64,000 nt of DNA from Chitinophagaceae bacterium UBA1930 (GTDB lineage Bacteria > Bacteroidota > Bacteroidia > Chitinophagales > Chitinophagaceae): positions 900,456 through 964,455 of the forward strand of contig DDFK01000002.1 in NCBI GenBank assembly GCA_002337145.1. Reading direction: 5' to 3'. Position numbers and translations under genes: made by a program. Below are positions 31,980-40,326 of this stretch, piece after piece (positions within the stretch are counted from its first letter, which is position 1; each line of letters begins with the position of its first letter). Below the pieces are notes generated by a model that was not told where the DNA came from, ran no database searches, and was given only the letters and a program-made list of their open reading frames with translations.

Positions 31980-32165
31980 ACCTTACTTTCATTCCTCTTC
32001 TTAAGCAGAGGGACGCTTGATCAGTATTTTCAACAATGAATTGCAGCAATAGGTATGGCTAAATAATATGTATGGAGCAGCTACAACGATAACCTGTATA
32101 AAAAAGCTTCACCTAAATTAATGAATTTATAATGTTTTGAAGTCGAATTAAATTACTAAACAAAA

Positions 32166-32202
32166 CCTCCTTCTCCTAAAAGAGAAGGAATAGAGGATGA
32201 GG
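32166..32202 (+). repeat. CTCC / GGAG hairpin repeat before trpA
   Basis: CCTCCTTCTCC and GAGAAGGAATAGAGG form an imperfect hairpin in the trpB-trpA gap. The element ends in GATGAGGTAAA 9 bp before the trpA start, as the related copy does before trpF1. The remainder of the gap (31980-32165) is AT-rich and shows no gene. Confidence 0.55.
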
Positions 32203-32210
32203 TAAATACC

Positions 32211-32981
32211 ATGAGCAGATTAAAAGACCTATTCCACAACAAAAAGCAAAACGTACTCAATGTTTACTGTACTGCAGGCTATCCGGCTATTGATAGTACG
32301 ATAAAAGTAATGCAAGCCTTGCAGGATAATGGTGCAGATATTATAGAGTTGGGCATGCCTTATAGCGACCCGTTGGCAGATGGCCCTGTAATACAGGCCA
32401 GCAGCGGCATTGCTTTAGATAATGGAATGACAATTGCGACATTATTTGAACAATTAAAAAGCTTTAGGCACAAGATCACGGTACCTGTTGTACTCATGGG
32501 TTACATGAACCCTGTACTGCAATTCGGGTTCGAAAAGTTTTGTCAATATGCAGCTGATGCACCTGTTGATGGCATCATTTTGCCTGACTTGCCAGAATAT
32601 GAATTTGAAACAGAATACAAAGCAATATTGCAACGTTACGGTTTGGATTTCATCTTTCTCGTAACACCAGAAACATCGGAAGAGCGTGTACGCAAGCTGG
32701 ATAATTTAAGCAGTGGTTTTTTATATGCAGTCAGTTCATCTGCCACAACAGGAGGCGATACCGATTTTGATGCAGTGGAAAAATACCTGCAACGTTTACA
32801 AAGCTATCAGTTAAACAATCCTGTACTGGTAGGCTTCGGTATAAAAGACAAACAAACATTCAATGCCGCATGCAAATATGCCAATGGTGCCATCATTGGT
32901 AGTGCATACATCAAAGCATTGGAAGGTACAGATGATGTGGAAGCAACGACTACAAAATTTCTTGATTCAATTTTAAAATAG
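32211..32981 (+). CDS. trpA: Tryptophan synthase alpha chain
   Basis: A 256-residue TIM-barrel enzyme cleaving indole-3-glycerol phosphate to indole, which passes to TrpB. Marks: VYCTAGYPAIDSTIKVMQ, ADIIELGMPYSDPLADGPVIQASSGIALDNG (catalytic Glu and Asp), LMGYMNPVLQFGFEKF, GIILPDLPEYE, FLVTPETSEERVRKLDNLSSGFLYAVSSSATTGG and VLVGFGIKDKQTF. The length is normal. It is the last trp gene, followed after 44 bp by hisH in the same direction. Confidence 0.96.
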   Translation: MSRLKDLFHNKKQNVLNVYCTAGYPAIDSTIKVMQALQDNGADIIELGMPYSDPLADGPVIQASSGIALDNGMTIATLFEQLKSFRHKITVPVVLMGYMNPVLQFGFEKFCQYAADAPVDGIILPDLPEYEFETEYKAILQRYGLDFIFLVTPETSEERVRKLDNLSSGFLYAVSSSATTGGDTDFDAVEKYLQRLQSYQLNNPVLVGFGIKDKQTFNAACKYANGAIIGSAYIKALEGTDDVEATTTKFLDSILK

Positions 32982-33025
32982 CAATAGCGTACCTCTTTTT
33001 TCAAAGAGTTCGCTATCTAATCAGT

Positions 33026-33622
33026 ATGTCTTTAGTAATCATAAAATACAACGCAGGCAATATTCAAAGTGTTTTGTACGCTTTGGAAAGGATCGGTATG
33101 CAGGCAATAGTTACAGATAATGTGCAACAGATACAGTCGGCCAACAAAGTGATCTTTCCTGGTGTTGGCGAAGCAAGCACAGCTATGGCTTATTTAAAAG
33201 AACGTGGACTTGATGCGGTAATTAAAAACCTTCAACAGCCCGTTCTCGGTATATGTTTAGGCATGCAACTCATGTGCACGCACAGCGAAGAAAATGATAC
33301 GGATTGTTTAGGCATATTTGAAGAACGGGTAAAGAAATTCATCGATAATTCTTCAGGCAATGGCAACAAGGTTCCGCAAATTGGCTGGAACAATATTTAC
33401 AACCTCAAAACAGGTCTCTTCAAAGACATACCGGAAAATGCCTACTGCTATTTTGTACATGGCTATTATGCGGCTTTGGGCCAACATACGATTGCAGCAA
33501 CGGATTATATACAACCTTACAGCTCTGCTTTGCAAAAGGATAATTTTTATGGCGTGCAGTTCCACCCCGAAAAAAGTGCAACAGTAGGAGAGCAGATCAT
33601 TAAAAATTTTATTGAATTATAG
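33026..33622 (+). CDS. hisH: Imidazole glycerol phosphate synthase, glutamine amidotransferase subunit
   Basis: A 198-residue class I amidotransferase that feeds ammonia to HisF. Marks: IIKYNAGNIQSVLYALERIG, VIFPGVGEASTAMAYL (oxyanion strand), PVLGICLGMQLMCTHSEE (nucleophile Cys near residue 78), VPQIGWNNI, YCYFVHGYY and GVQFHPEKS with the His-Glu pair. It is not to be confused with the TrpG-type at 26418: the FPGVG and YFVHGYY segments are specific to HisH. It lies behind the trp genes and 2 bp before hisA. Confidence 0.96.
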   Translation: MSLVIIKYNAGNIQSVLYALERIGMQAIVTDNVQQIQSANKVIFPGVGEASTAMAYLKERGLDAVIKNLQQPVLGICLGMQLMCTHSEENDTDCLGIFEERVKKFIDNSSGNGNKVPQIGWNNIYNLKTGLFKDIPENAYCYFVHGYYAALGQHTIAATDYIQPYSSALQKDNFYGVQFHPEKSATVGEQIIKNFIEL

Positions 33623-33624
33623 CC

Positions 33625-34347
33625 ATGCAGATCATACCCGCAATAGATATTATAGACGGCAAATGTGTACGATTAACAGAAGGCGATTATAGCCAAAAGA
33701 AAATTTACAATGAAAACCCTTTAGAAGTGGCATTACAGTTTGAAGATGCAGGCTTGCAGCGGTTGCACCTGGTTGATCTTGACGGGGCAAAAGCAGGAAC
33801 CGTAAAGAACTGGAAAGTGCTGGAAACAATTGCATCCAAAACAAAGCTCACCATAGATTTTGGCGGTGGCATCAAAACAGAAAAGGATGTACAGATTGTT
33901 TTCGGATCAGGGTCGGCATTGGCAACAGTAGGCAGCATTGCAGTAAAAGATGAAGTTTTATTTGTGAGCTGGTTACAGCAATTCGGTGCCAATAAATTTT
34001 TGTTGGGTGCCGATGTAAAAGATGAAAAGATTGCTGTTGGTGGTTGGTTGGAAACAACCGATGTCTGGATTTATGACTTCATAGAAAAATACATCAACAA
34101 TGGTGTACAGCAAATATTCTGTACCGATGTAAGCAAAGACGGAAAGCTGCAAGGCCCATCCATTGATTTGTATAAAAACATACTTACCAAATTCCCTTCA
34201 CTATATTTCATAGCAAGTGGTGGCGTGGCAACGATAGATGACCTGCATCAACTAAAAGAAATTGGCTGCACGGCCGCCATTGTTGGTAAAGCCATTTATG
34301 AAAACAGGATTTCGTTACAAGATTTAAAGAAAATAAATGCTTACTAA
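33625..34347 (+). CDS. hisA: Phosphoribosylformimino-5-aminoimidazole carboxamide ribotide isomerase
   Basis: A 240-residue TIM-barrel isomerase. Marks: IIPAIDIIDGKCVRLTEGDYSQKKIY (catalytic Asp8), LHLVDLDGAKAG, TIDFGGGIKTEKD, GSIAVKDE, FLLGADVKD, IFCTDVSKDGKLQGPSIDLY (second catalytic Asp) and FIASGGVATIDDL with VGKAIYE. It starts 2 bp after hisH, and its 3' end overlaps hisF by 11 bp, so the hisHAF genes are tightly coupled. Confidence 0.96.
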   Translation: MQIIPAIDIIDGKCVRLTEGDYSQKKIYNENPLEVALQFEDAGLQRLHLVDLDGAKAGTVKNWKVLETIASKTKLTIDFGGGIKTEKDVQIVFGSGSALATVGSIAVKDEVLFVSWLQQFGANKFLLGADVKDEKIAVGGWLETTDVWIYDFIEKYINNGVQQIFCTDVSKDGKLQGPSIDLYKNILTKFPSLYFIASGGVATIDDLHQLKEIGCTAAIVGKAIYENRISLQDLKKINAY

Positions 34348-35092
34348 AAGGATCATCCCTTGTCTGGATATAAAAGATGGACGTACAGTTAAGGGTATCA
34401 ATTTTGAAAACATACGCGATGCCGGCGACCCGGTAGAACTGGGTGCATTATATGCTGCCCAAGGTGCAGATGAACTGGTGTTTCTCGACATCACTGCAAC
34501 GGTTGAAAAAAGAAAAACATTGAGCGAACTCGTCAATAAAATTGCCCATCAGATAAACATTCCCTTCACGGTTGGCGGTGGTATCAGTAGTGTGGAAGAT
34601 GTAAGTGTATTACTACAAAATGGTGCCGATAAAATCTCCATCAACACTTCGGCTTTTAAAAACCCGCAATTGATACATGATCTTGCCAAACAGTTCGGCA
34701 GCCAATGTGTGGTGTTGGCTATTGATACAAAGAAAGAAGCAGATGGCGAATGGTATGTCTATTTAAATGGCGGCAGAACGAAAACGGCAACCAAATGTAT
34801 TGACTGGGCCAAACAGGCCGTTGAATTGGGTGCAGGTGAAATATTGCTGACCAGTATGAACAACGACGGAACCAAGCAGGGCTTTGCATTGGATATTACG
34901 CAGCAACTCAGCGAAACCCTTGCTGTACCTGTAATTGCCAGCGGTGGCGGCGGCACAATGGAACATTTTAAAGATGTATTCACCCAGGCAAAAGCCGATG
35001 CGGCACTGGCCGCAAGTATTTTCCATTTTAAGGAAATAGCGATACCTGATTTGAAAAGATATTTGCAAGGGCAACAAATTGCTGTTAGATGA
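34337..35092 (+). CDS. hisF: Imidazole glycerol phosphate synthase, cyclase subunit
   Basis: A 251-residue TIM barrel that closes the imidazole ring using ammonia from HisH. Marks: MLTKRIIPCLDIKDGRTVKGINFENIRDAGDPVELG (catalytic Asp11), DELVFLDITAT, PFTVGGGISSVEDV, GADKISINTSAF, VVLAIDTKKE, ILLTSMNNDGTKQGFALD (catalytic Asp) and VIASGGGGTMEHF. It overlaps hisA by 11 bp and the following small ORF by 4 bp. In many Bacteroidota hisIE follows hisF; here it does not. Confidence 0.96.
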   Translation: MLTKRIIPCLDIKDGRTVKGINFENIRDAGDPVELGALYAAQGADELVFLDITATVEKRKTLSELVNKIAHQINIPFTVGGGISSVEDVSVLLQNGADKISINTSAFKNPQLIHDLAKQFGSQCVVLAIDTKKEADGEWYVYLNGGRTKTATKCIDWAKQAVELGAGEILLTSMNNDGTKQGFALDITQQLSETLAVPVIASGGGGTMEHFKDVFTQAKADAALAASIFHFKEIAIPDLKRYLQGQQIAVR

Positions 35093-35274
35093 TGAACATT
35101 TACCTGCCTGTGGGAATGATTGCCGCTTTTATTTCGCTGTTCTATTTCTACTCCTTCCACAAAAGAAGGCAGGCGAAAAAAGCGAATAGGGCAGAACGTA
35201 TATCGCAACTGAAAGAGGAATTGCTGAATACACTGCGGGAAAACCCCAACAATGCCCCAGACGCTGATGGATGA
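35089..35274 (+). CDS. Small single-pass membrane protein after hisF
   Basis: A 61-residue protein with an N-terminal hydrophobic segment (IYLPVGMIAAFISLFYFYSF, residues 4-23) followed by a basic patch (HKRRQAKKANRAERI) and a charged tail. It overlaps the hisF stop by 4 bp (ATGATG context; the second ATG at 35092 is also possible), so it is likely co-translated. No known family is recognised. It occupies the position where hisIE would often be found, but has no resemblance to it. A GATAACTATCG repeat follows at 35276. Confidence 0.6.
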   Translation: MMNIYLPVGMIAAFISLFYFYSFHKRRQAKKANRAERISQLKEELLNTLRENPNNAPDADG

Positions 35275-35275
35275 A

Positions 35276-35296
35276 CCGGATAACTATCGTGACCGG
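35276..35296. repeat. GATAACTATCG intergenic repeat, second copy
   Basis: CCGGATAACTATCG followed by TGACCGG gives an imperfect dyad with CCGG ends. It shares the GATAACTATCG core with the copy at 17488-17503. Confidence 0.4.
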
Positions 35297-35365
35297 TAAA
35301 GCTTAATTCATTGCTACTGCTAAGCCCATAACAATTATCTTGCACAAAATTTAAAACCGATTACA

Positions 35366-35605
35366 ATGGCTTTTGTTGAACCACCCATACATTGGAACGA
35401 TTATGAAGATATTGCCCTGAAACTATACGAACGTTTTGGCGACGATTTTACGGAGAGCAAAATTTACCGCATCCGCTTTACCGAACTGTTGGAATGGGTA
35501 TTGCAGATTGAAGGTTTTGTGGGCACACGTGAACAGAGCAACGAAGGCCACCTGGAAATGATACAGAGCAGTTGGGTTTACGAGTGGAGGGATGGACAGA
35601 AATAG
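35366..35605 (+). CDS. IscX-like iron-sulfur cluster assembly accessory protein
   Basis: A 79-residue protein with the IscX layout: PIHWNDYEDIALKLYERFGDDF at the N-terminus (W-x-D-x-x-x-IA-x-x-LYE), IRFTELLEWVLQIEGF in the middle (RFT-x-x-x-x-W) and ASNE-type EQSNEGHLEMIQSSWVYEW near the C-terminus. IscX is a small acidic helical protein that binds iron and IscS and modulates cluster assembly. No isc or suf genes are adjacent in the window. The assignment rests on pattern and length; the Bacteroidota form has an extended N-terminus. Confidence 0.75.
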   Translation: MAFVEPPIHWNDYEDIALKLYERFGDDFTESKIYRIRFTELLEWVLQIEGFVGTREQSNEGHLEMIQSSWVYEWRDGQK

Positions 35606-35680
35606 CCAATATGCTAATTGTTGTTGCCCTTCGCCGCAATCATTGGCACATTATCATATTCGCTAATCAGCAAATTAATT

Positions 35681-36202
35681 ATGAACGTTCTGGAACTGTT
35701 TAAACATATAACCACTTTTGTGTTGGATGTGGATGGGGTACTGACGGATGGCTCACTGTTAGTAATGCCCAACGGACTGCACGCAAGGCGTATGAACATT
35801 AAAGATGGCTATGCCCTGCAACTGGCCGTTAAAAAAGGCTACCATGTTGTGGTCATAAGTGGCGGCAATTCCCCAGAAGTGATGGACAGGCTAAACAGGC
35901 TTGGCGTGGCCAACGTGTTCATGCAGGTGCAGGACAAAGTGGCCATACTGCTGCAATACATGCAACAGCACCAACTGCAACAGCAGGAAGTTCTGTTTAT
36001 GGGCGATGACATACCCGATCTGAAAGTATTGCAACAGGCGGGTTTGGCAGCCTGCCCGGCAGATGCCGTAAATGAAATAAAAGCGGTGGCCCACTACGTG
36101 TCGCACATAAAAGGTGGCGAAGGTTGTGTACGGGATGTGATTGAAAAAACCATGAAGCTGCGTGGCCACTGGAATGAAGACACTGCCGTAAGGGCACAAT
36201 AA
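35681..36202 (+). CDS. kdsC: HAD-family phosphatase, KdsC-like (3-deoxy-D-manno-octulosonate 8-phosphate phosphatase)
   Basis: The ATG at 35681 (MNVLELFKHITTFVLDVDGVLTDGSLLV) is preferred over an in-frame start at 35618. The 173-residue length is that of the cap-less C0-type HAD phosphatases such as KdsC. Motif I is LDVDGVLTDG (Asp16, Asp18), motif II is VVISGG, Lys in QDKVAIL is motif III, and FMGDDIPDLKVLQQAGL is motif IV; GGEGCVRDVIEKTM is the KdsC-type C-terminal segment. KDO 8-phosphate dephosphorylation for lipopolysaccharide is the likely role. NeuA-linked or YrbI-like phosphatases share these motifs, so specificity is probable rather than certain. Confidence 0.88.
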   Translation: MNVLELFKHITTFVLDVDGVLTDGSLLVMPNGLHARRMNIKDGYALQLAVKKGYHVVVISGGNSPEVMDRLNRLGVANVFMQVQDKVAILLQYMQQHQLQQQEVLFMGDDIPDLKVLQQAGLAACPADAVNEIKAVAHYVSHIKGGEGCVRDVIEKTMKLRGHWNEDTAVRAQ

Positions 36203-36235
36203 GCAACTCTTATTCAGTAATTAGCATATACAATT

Positions 36236-37189
36236 TTGAAACTCGTTCCCGCATTTTTTAAACTGGTACGCTGGCCCAACCTCGTGTTCATTGCCCTTAC
36301 GCAGGTGCTGTTTCTCTATTGCATCGAACAGCCCATTTTTCGCAATGCAGGAATCGTAACCAATGTGCATGGCACCTACTTCCTTTGCCTTATGCTGGCA
36401 TCGGTTATCATTGCTGCGGCAGGCAATATCATCAACGACTATTTCGACCTGAACATTGACCAGATCAACAAACCCGAAAAAGTTATTGTAGACAAAATCA
36501 TCAGCAGGCGTTGGGTAATACTTTGGCACCTGGTATTAAGCATTGCAGGTATACTGCTCGGTTTTTATATAGACTGGTTTACCCGGGTACGTTTCCTCGG
36601 GCTGGCAAACCTGGCAAGTGTGCTGCTGCTGTTTTTCTATTCCATTTCGCTCAAGAAAAAACTGCTCATAGGCAATGTGCTGATATCCCTGCTCACAGCC
36701 TGGGTAATACTCGTTATAACCTACTGCGAAACCAACCACCTGCTAGACGTGTTCAGAAAAGGCAGCAGTCTCGAAGCCGACAAACTTTCACGCCTTACCT
36801 TTTTATATGCAGGCTTTGCCTTTATCATTTCATTGATACGTGAAGTAATCAAAGATATGGAAGATGTGGAAGGCGACAGGAAATACGGTTGCAAAACAAT
36901 GCCCATTGTATGGGGCCTCAATGCAAGCAAAGTATTTGTGGCAGTATGGTTAATAGTGCTTATTGCAGCCCTGGCAATTGTACAGTTTTATGTGCTGCAA
37001 TTTGGCTGGCTGTTTTGGATAAGTGCACTCTACTGTACCATATTCATCATTGTTCCGCTGCTTTGGATCTTTAGGAAACTCTTCAGGGCACAGTCGCCGC
37101 AAGACTTTCACCAATTAAGCTCTGTGGTTAAAATTGTCATGCTTACAGGCATACTGAGCATGGTGTTTTTTAAAGTATATGCCCCGTAA
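36236..37189 (+). CDS. UbiA-family prenyltransferase
   Basis: A 317-residue integral membrane protein with about eight or nine hydrophobic segments. The two aspartate-rich motifs of the UbiA superfamily are NDYFDLNIDQINKPEKV near residue 65 and DMEDVEGDRKYGCKTMPIVWG near residue 205, which bind magnesium-prenyl diphosphate. The start is a TTG at 36236 that gives MKLVPAFFKLVRWPNLVFIALTQ; no ATG fits this N-terminus. The substrate (menaquinone precursor, heme or glycerol phosphate) cannot be told apart by sequence; relatives in Bacteroidota are often called geranylgeranylglycerol-phosphate geranylgeranyltransferase-like. It follows kdsC by 33 bp. Confidence 0.85.
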   Translation: MKLVPAFFKLVRWPNLVFIALTQVLFLYCIEQPIFRNAGIVTNVHGTYFLCLMLASVIIAAAGNIINDYFDLNIDQINKPEKVIVDKIISRRWVILWHLVLSIAGILLGFYIDWFTRVRFLGLANLASVLLLFFYSISLKKKLLIGNVLISLLTAWVILVITYCETNHLLDVFRKGSSLEADKLSRLTFLYAGFAFIISLIREVIKDMEDVEGDRKYGCKTMPIVWGLNASKVFVAVWLIVLIAALAIVQFYVLQFGWLFWISALYCTIFIIVPLLWIFRKLFRAQSPQDFHQLSSVVKIVMLTGILSMVFFKVYAP

Positions 37190-37197
37190 TAAATACT

Positions 37198-37256
37198 ATG
37201 TACTTAGCCTTGGTACATGCTTCTGCTTTCGTGGCGTCGCACCCATCAGCCAATAA
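37198..37256 (+). repeat. ATGTAACCA / GGCGTCGCACCCATC intergenic element, copy 3
   Basis: This copy has ATGTACTTA in place of ATGTAACCA, then 26 nt, then GGCGTCGCACCCATC and AGCCAATA. It starts 9 nt after the UbiA stop codon. The rest of the 202-bp gap to maf has no gene. Confidence 0.65.
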
Positions 37257-37391
37257 ACAGGTCCCAACAGCCACATGCTAACAGTAACATTTAAAACAAA
37301 TAACAATAGCTGCAAACAAAGGCTGTAAAACCTGCTATTCTTTAACTTGCACCATCGTTTTTTTTGAACAGCACAGCACAAAACAATATTT

Positions 37392-37973
37392 ATGGACATC
37401 ATACTCGCATCGCAATCGCCTCGCCGCAAGCAACTGCTCGAATGGGCAGAGATACCTTTTGAAATCGTGATAAAAGGCACCGATGAATCATACCCGGCCG
37501 ATATGCCCATAGCAGAAGTGCCTGTGCACATAGCCCGTGAAAAAGCATTGGCCGTAAAAGCATACGTGCTGGAAGCTTACCATGCCACCCATACGCACCA
37601 GCCCATACTGGCAGCCGATACTGTAGTGGTACTGGGTAACACCATCATCGGCAAGCCCAAAGACAAGCTGGATGCCATTAAGATACTCACATCGCTTGCC
37701 GGACAGAAACACCAGGTAATAACCGGTGTGGTTATTTTGAACGGAACAGACGAGATTGCTTTTGCAGATACCACAGAAGTAGAGTTTCACCCGTTGACGC
37801 ATGAGCAGATCGTGTTTTACGTGGAAAAATACCAGCCCTACGATAAGGCCGGTGCTTACGCCATACAGGAATGGATTGGCGTGGTTGGTATCAAATCCAT
37901 CAAGGGCGATTTTTATAATGTAATGGGCCTGCCGGTTAGCAGGGTAGTACAGGCCTTGCAAAAAATGGCTTAA
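37392..37973 (+). CDS. maf: Maf-family nucleoside triphosphate pyrophosphatase
   Basis: A 193-residue house-cleaning enzyme hydrolysing non-canonical or pyrimidine NTPs to monophosphates. Marks: MDIILASQSPRRKQLLEWAEIPFEI at the N-terminus, HIAREKALAVKA, PILAADTVVVLGNTIIGKPKD with catalytic Asp, GQKHQVITGVVIL, and YDKAGAYAIQEWIGVVGIKSIKGDFYNVMGLPV at the C-terminus. This is the YhdE-like group (dTTP/UTP pyrophosphatase), judged by the EWIG and GDFYNVMGLP segments. It stands alone between UbiA and DUF2851 genes. Confidence 0.93.
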   Translation: MDIILASQSPRRKQLLEWAEIPFEIVIKGTDESYPADMPIAEVPVHIAREKALAVKAYVLEAYHATHTHQPILAADTVVVLGNTIIGKPKDKLDAIKILTSLAGQKHQVITGVVILNGTDEIAFADTTEVEFHPLTHEQIVFYVEKYQPYDKAGAYAIQEWIGVVGIKSIKGDFYNVMGLPVSRVVQALQKMA

Positions 37974-38060
37974 TCAATCTAAGTATAGATAATTTTTTAT
38001 CTATGTAAATCTTGCTTAATTTTATACGGATGTATAGCCCCCATAGTAAAAACAAAAACT

Positions 38061-39332
38061 ATGACGGAAAAGCTATTGCATTTCATCTGGCAGTTCCAGT
38101 ATTTCAACAAACAGCAACTGTTTACAGAAAGCGGCGAGCCATTGCAGGTATTGAAACAGGGCTATTGCAATACCAACCAAGGTCCCGATTTTTTGGAGGC
38201 ATCCGTTAAAATCGGCAACATTACTTTGGTGGGCAATATCGAACTGCACATACATGCATCGGACTGGTATAGGCACCAGCATGCAAAAGATACCAATTAC
38301 GCCAATATTATACTGCATGTGGTTTGGCACAACGACAGGCCCGTGATGGATACGAATGAACGGGCATTGCCAACATTGGCACTACAGAGCCGTGTTGCAA
38401 AGCTGATGCTGCAACGCTATGAACAACTGATGGGCAGCAGTTCGGTTATTCTCTGCAAAAATTTCCAGCCAGCATTAAGCGAAATAGCCTGGCTTTCGTG
38501 GAAGGAGCGTTTGGTTGCAGAACGTTTAGAAGCCAAATCAAAATATGTATTGCAACTATACCGGGAAAGCAACCATCATTGGGAAGAAACCTTTTGGTGG
38601 CTGCTTGCAGGCAATTTTGGCATGAAGGTAAACACGCCTTTTTTTGAAACAATGGCCAAAACCATCTCCATAAATATATTGGCAAAACACAAGAGCCAGA
38701 TACACCAATTAGAAGCAATATTATTGGGACAGGCCAACCTGTTGGCAGGCGAATTTGAAGAAAGTTACCCGCAACTGCTGCAAAGGGAGTACAGGCTATA
38801 CCAACAAAAATATAAGCTCGTTGCATTAAATGCCAAGCCTGCATTCCTGCGTATGCGTCCCGCTGCTTTTCCTACGGTACGCCTTGCACAACTGGCCATG
38901 TTGGTAAAGGAAAGCAGCCATCTCTTCTCCAAAATAAAATCCATGCAGCAACTGCACGAAGTAAAACAGTTGCTCAATGTAACGGCAAACGATTACTGGC
39001 ACTATCATTACCGTTTTGACGAACTGACGGACTGCAAGCCCAAAAATATTGGTAGCCAAATGGTAGGCAATATCCTTATCAATACCATTGTGCCTGTGCT
39101 GTTTGCGTATGGCCTGTACAATAAAGAGGAACAGTATAAAGAAAAGGCCATACATTGGCTTACCGGGCTTGCGGCAGAGCAGAACACGATTACGGGTATA
39201 TGGAAAGATGTAGGTATTGAAAATAAGAATGCATTCGATTCGCAGTCGCTTATACAGCTTACCAATAACTATTGCAGGCAGAAAAAATGCCTGGAATGTG
39301 CCGTTGGCAACAAGCTCTTGAAAACAGGATAG
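38061..39332 (+). CDS. DUF2851 family protein
   Basis: A 423-residue protein with the conserved N-terminal block MTEKLLHFIWQFQYFNKQQLFTESGEPL, TNQGPDFLEASVKIG, GNIELHIHASDWYRHQHAKDTNYANIILHVVWHND, which defines DUF2851. This family is almost confined to Bacteroidota. The C-terminal half (RMRPAAFPTVRLAQLAMLV, CRQKKCLECAVGNKLL) is also family-typical. No signal peptide is seen. The function is unknown. It is preceded by maf and followed 50 bp later by a DnaJ-KTSC gene on the same strand. Confidence 0.9.
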   Translation: MTEKLLHFIWQFQYFNKQQLFTESGEPLQVLKQGYCNTNQGPDFLEASVKIGNITLVGNIELHIHASDWYRHQHAKDTNYANIILHVVWHNDRPVMDTNERALPTLALQSRVAKLMLQRYEQLMGSSSVILCKNFQPALSEIAWLSWKERLVAERLEAKSKYVLQLYRESNHHWEETFWWLLAGNFGMKVNTPFFETMAKTISINILAKHKSQIHQLEAILLGQANLLAGEFEESYPQLLQREYRLYQQKYKLVALNAKPAFLRMRPAAFPTVRLAQLAMLVKESSHLFSKIKSMQQLHEVKQLLNVTANDYWHYHYRFDELTDCKPKNIGSQMVGNILINTIVPVLFAYGLYNKEEQYKEKAIHWLTGLAAEQNTITGIWKDVGIENKNAFDSQSLIQLTNNYCRQKKCLECAVGNKLLKTG

Positions 39333-39382
39333 CAATTACATAACCTGTCACTTCTGCACAAAGCCCTATCTTCGCCGCCGTT

Positions 39383-39832
39383 ATGAAAAAAATTGATGAT
39401 TACAGGAAATTGTTGGGCGTAACCAAAGATGCGGAGTTAAAGGAACTGAAATCGGTGTACAGGAGCTTTATGAAGGACTGCCACCCCGACAAGTTCCAGG
39501 ATAATGAAGCTGAAAAACTTGCTGCCGAAGAAAAAAGCAGGAAAGTAATTGAGGCCTACCATTTTCTGGTAAGCATTGCCCCCGAAACCATTGAAGCCAC
39601 TTTGGAACAATACAACGAAACCATCAATTGTGAGGGTGGTATAGAGGATTTTCAATACAAGGGCGTAACCTTAACCATAGACTTTGCCGATGGCAACAGC
39701 TACGAATATTTCAATGTGCCCAAAGCTACTTATGTTAAATTGGTAAATGCCCCGTCGCCAGCAAGGTTTGCACGCAGGCATATCTGCAGCACTTTCGTTT
39801 ACAGGAGCGTTAATAAATTGGTTACTGTTTAA
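39383..39832 (+). CDS. J-domain protein with C-terminal KTSC domain
   Basis: A 149-residue protein. Residues 4-70 form a J domain with the HPDK tetrapeptide in RSFMKDCHPDKFQDN, so it can stimulate a DnaK-type ATPase. The last 70 residues (FADGNSYEYFNVPKATYVKLVNAPSPARFARRHI) match a KTSC domain, a small fold named after lysyl-tRNA synthetase that binds nucleic acid in some proteins. This J-KTSC combination is frequent in Bacteroidota and its client is unknown. It follows DUF2851 by 50 bp. Confidence 0.85.
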   Translation: MKKIDDYRKLLGVTKDAELKELKSVYRSFMKDCHPDKFQDNEAEKLAAEEKSRKVIEAYHFLVSIAPETIEATLEQYNETINCEGGIEDFQYKGVTLTIDFADGNSYEYFNVPKATYVKLVNAPSPARFARRHICSTFVYRSVNKLVTV

Positions 39833-39873
39833 TTAATGGTGTTTACAAAGTAACAGGCACTGTTGCCTGTCAC

Positions 39874-40281
39874 TTACCAATGAAACGTCACATCCAGTTG
39901 CACATCGGGATGCAGGCTTTTCTCAACTGGGCAACTGCGTGCAATACGTACCAATTGCTCCTTCTGTTCATCGGTTGCCGTAAAATTTTCCGTAAAAAAC
40001 AAATCGGCTTTTATGCCTGCTACACGGCGTGGGGCATCGCTACTCATTATTTTGAGTATCTCTATTTTTGTGCCGTCAAAATTAAGTTCCATATCAGCAG
40101 CCCTAATGGCCATGGTAGTTATCATACAGCTTCCAAGGCTGGTGGCCAGCATATCGGTAGGGCTAAAGCGTTCGCCTTTGCCTTTGTTGTCTGTCGGGGC
40201 GTCATTTTCTATCACGGTGCCACTCTGTAAATGTGTTAATTCAGTTCTTAAATCACCCTTGTATATAACTGTACTTGTCAT
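39874..40281 (-). CDS. OsmC family peroxiredoxin-like protein
   Basis: A 135-residue member of the OsmC/YhfA family, thiol-dependent peroxidases or related detoxification proteins. The two redox cysteines are in SLGSCMITTMAIRA (near residue 52) and ARSCPVEKSLHP (near residue 118), the family arrangement. The N-terminal segment MTSTVIYKGDLRTELTHLQSG is of the YhfA type, and SPTDMLATSLGSC is the conserved approach to Cys. It is convergent with the DnaJ gene (41 bp) and divergent from the barrel-like gene at 40327. Confidence 0.9.
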   Translation of the reverse strand: MTSTVIYKGDLRTELTHLQSGTVIENDAPTDNKGKGERFSPTDMLATSLGSCMITTMAIRAADMELNFDGTKIEILKIMSSDAPRRVAGIKADLFFTENFTATDEQKEQLVRIARSCPVEKSLHPDVQLDVTFHW

Positions 40282-40326
40282 TGCTTTATATTTTGCCCTA
40301 AATTTACAATCAACAAATAATATACT

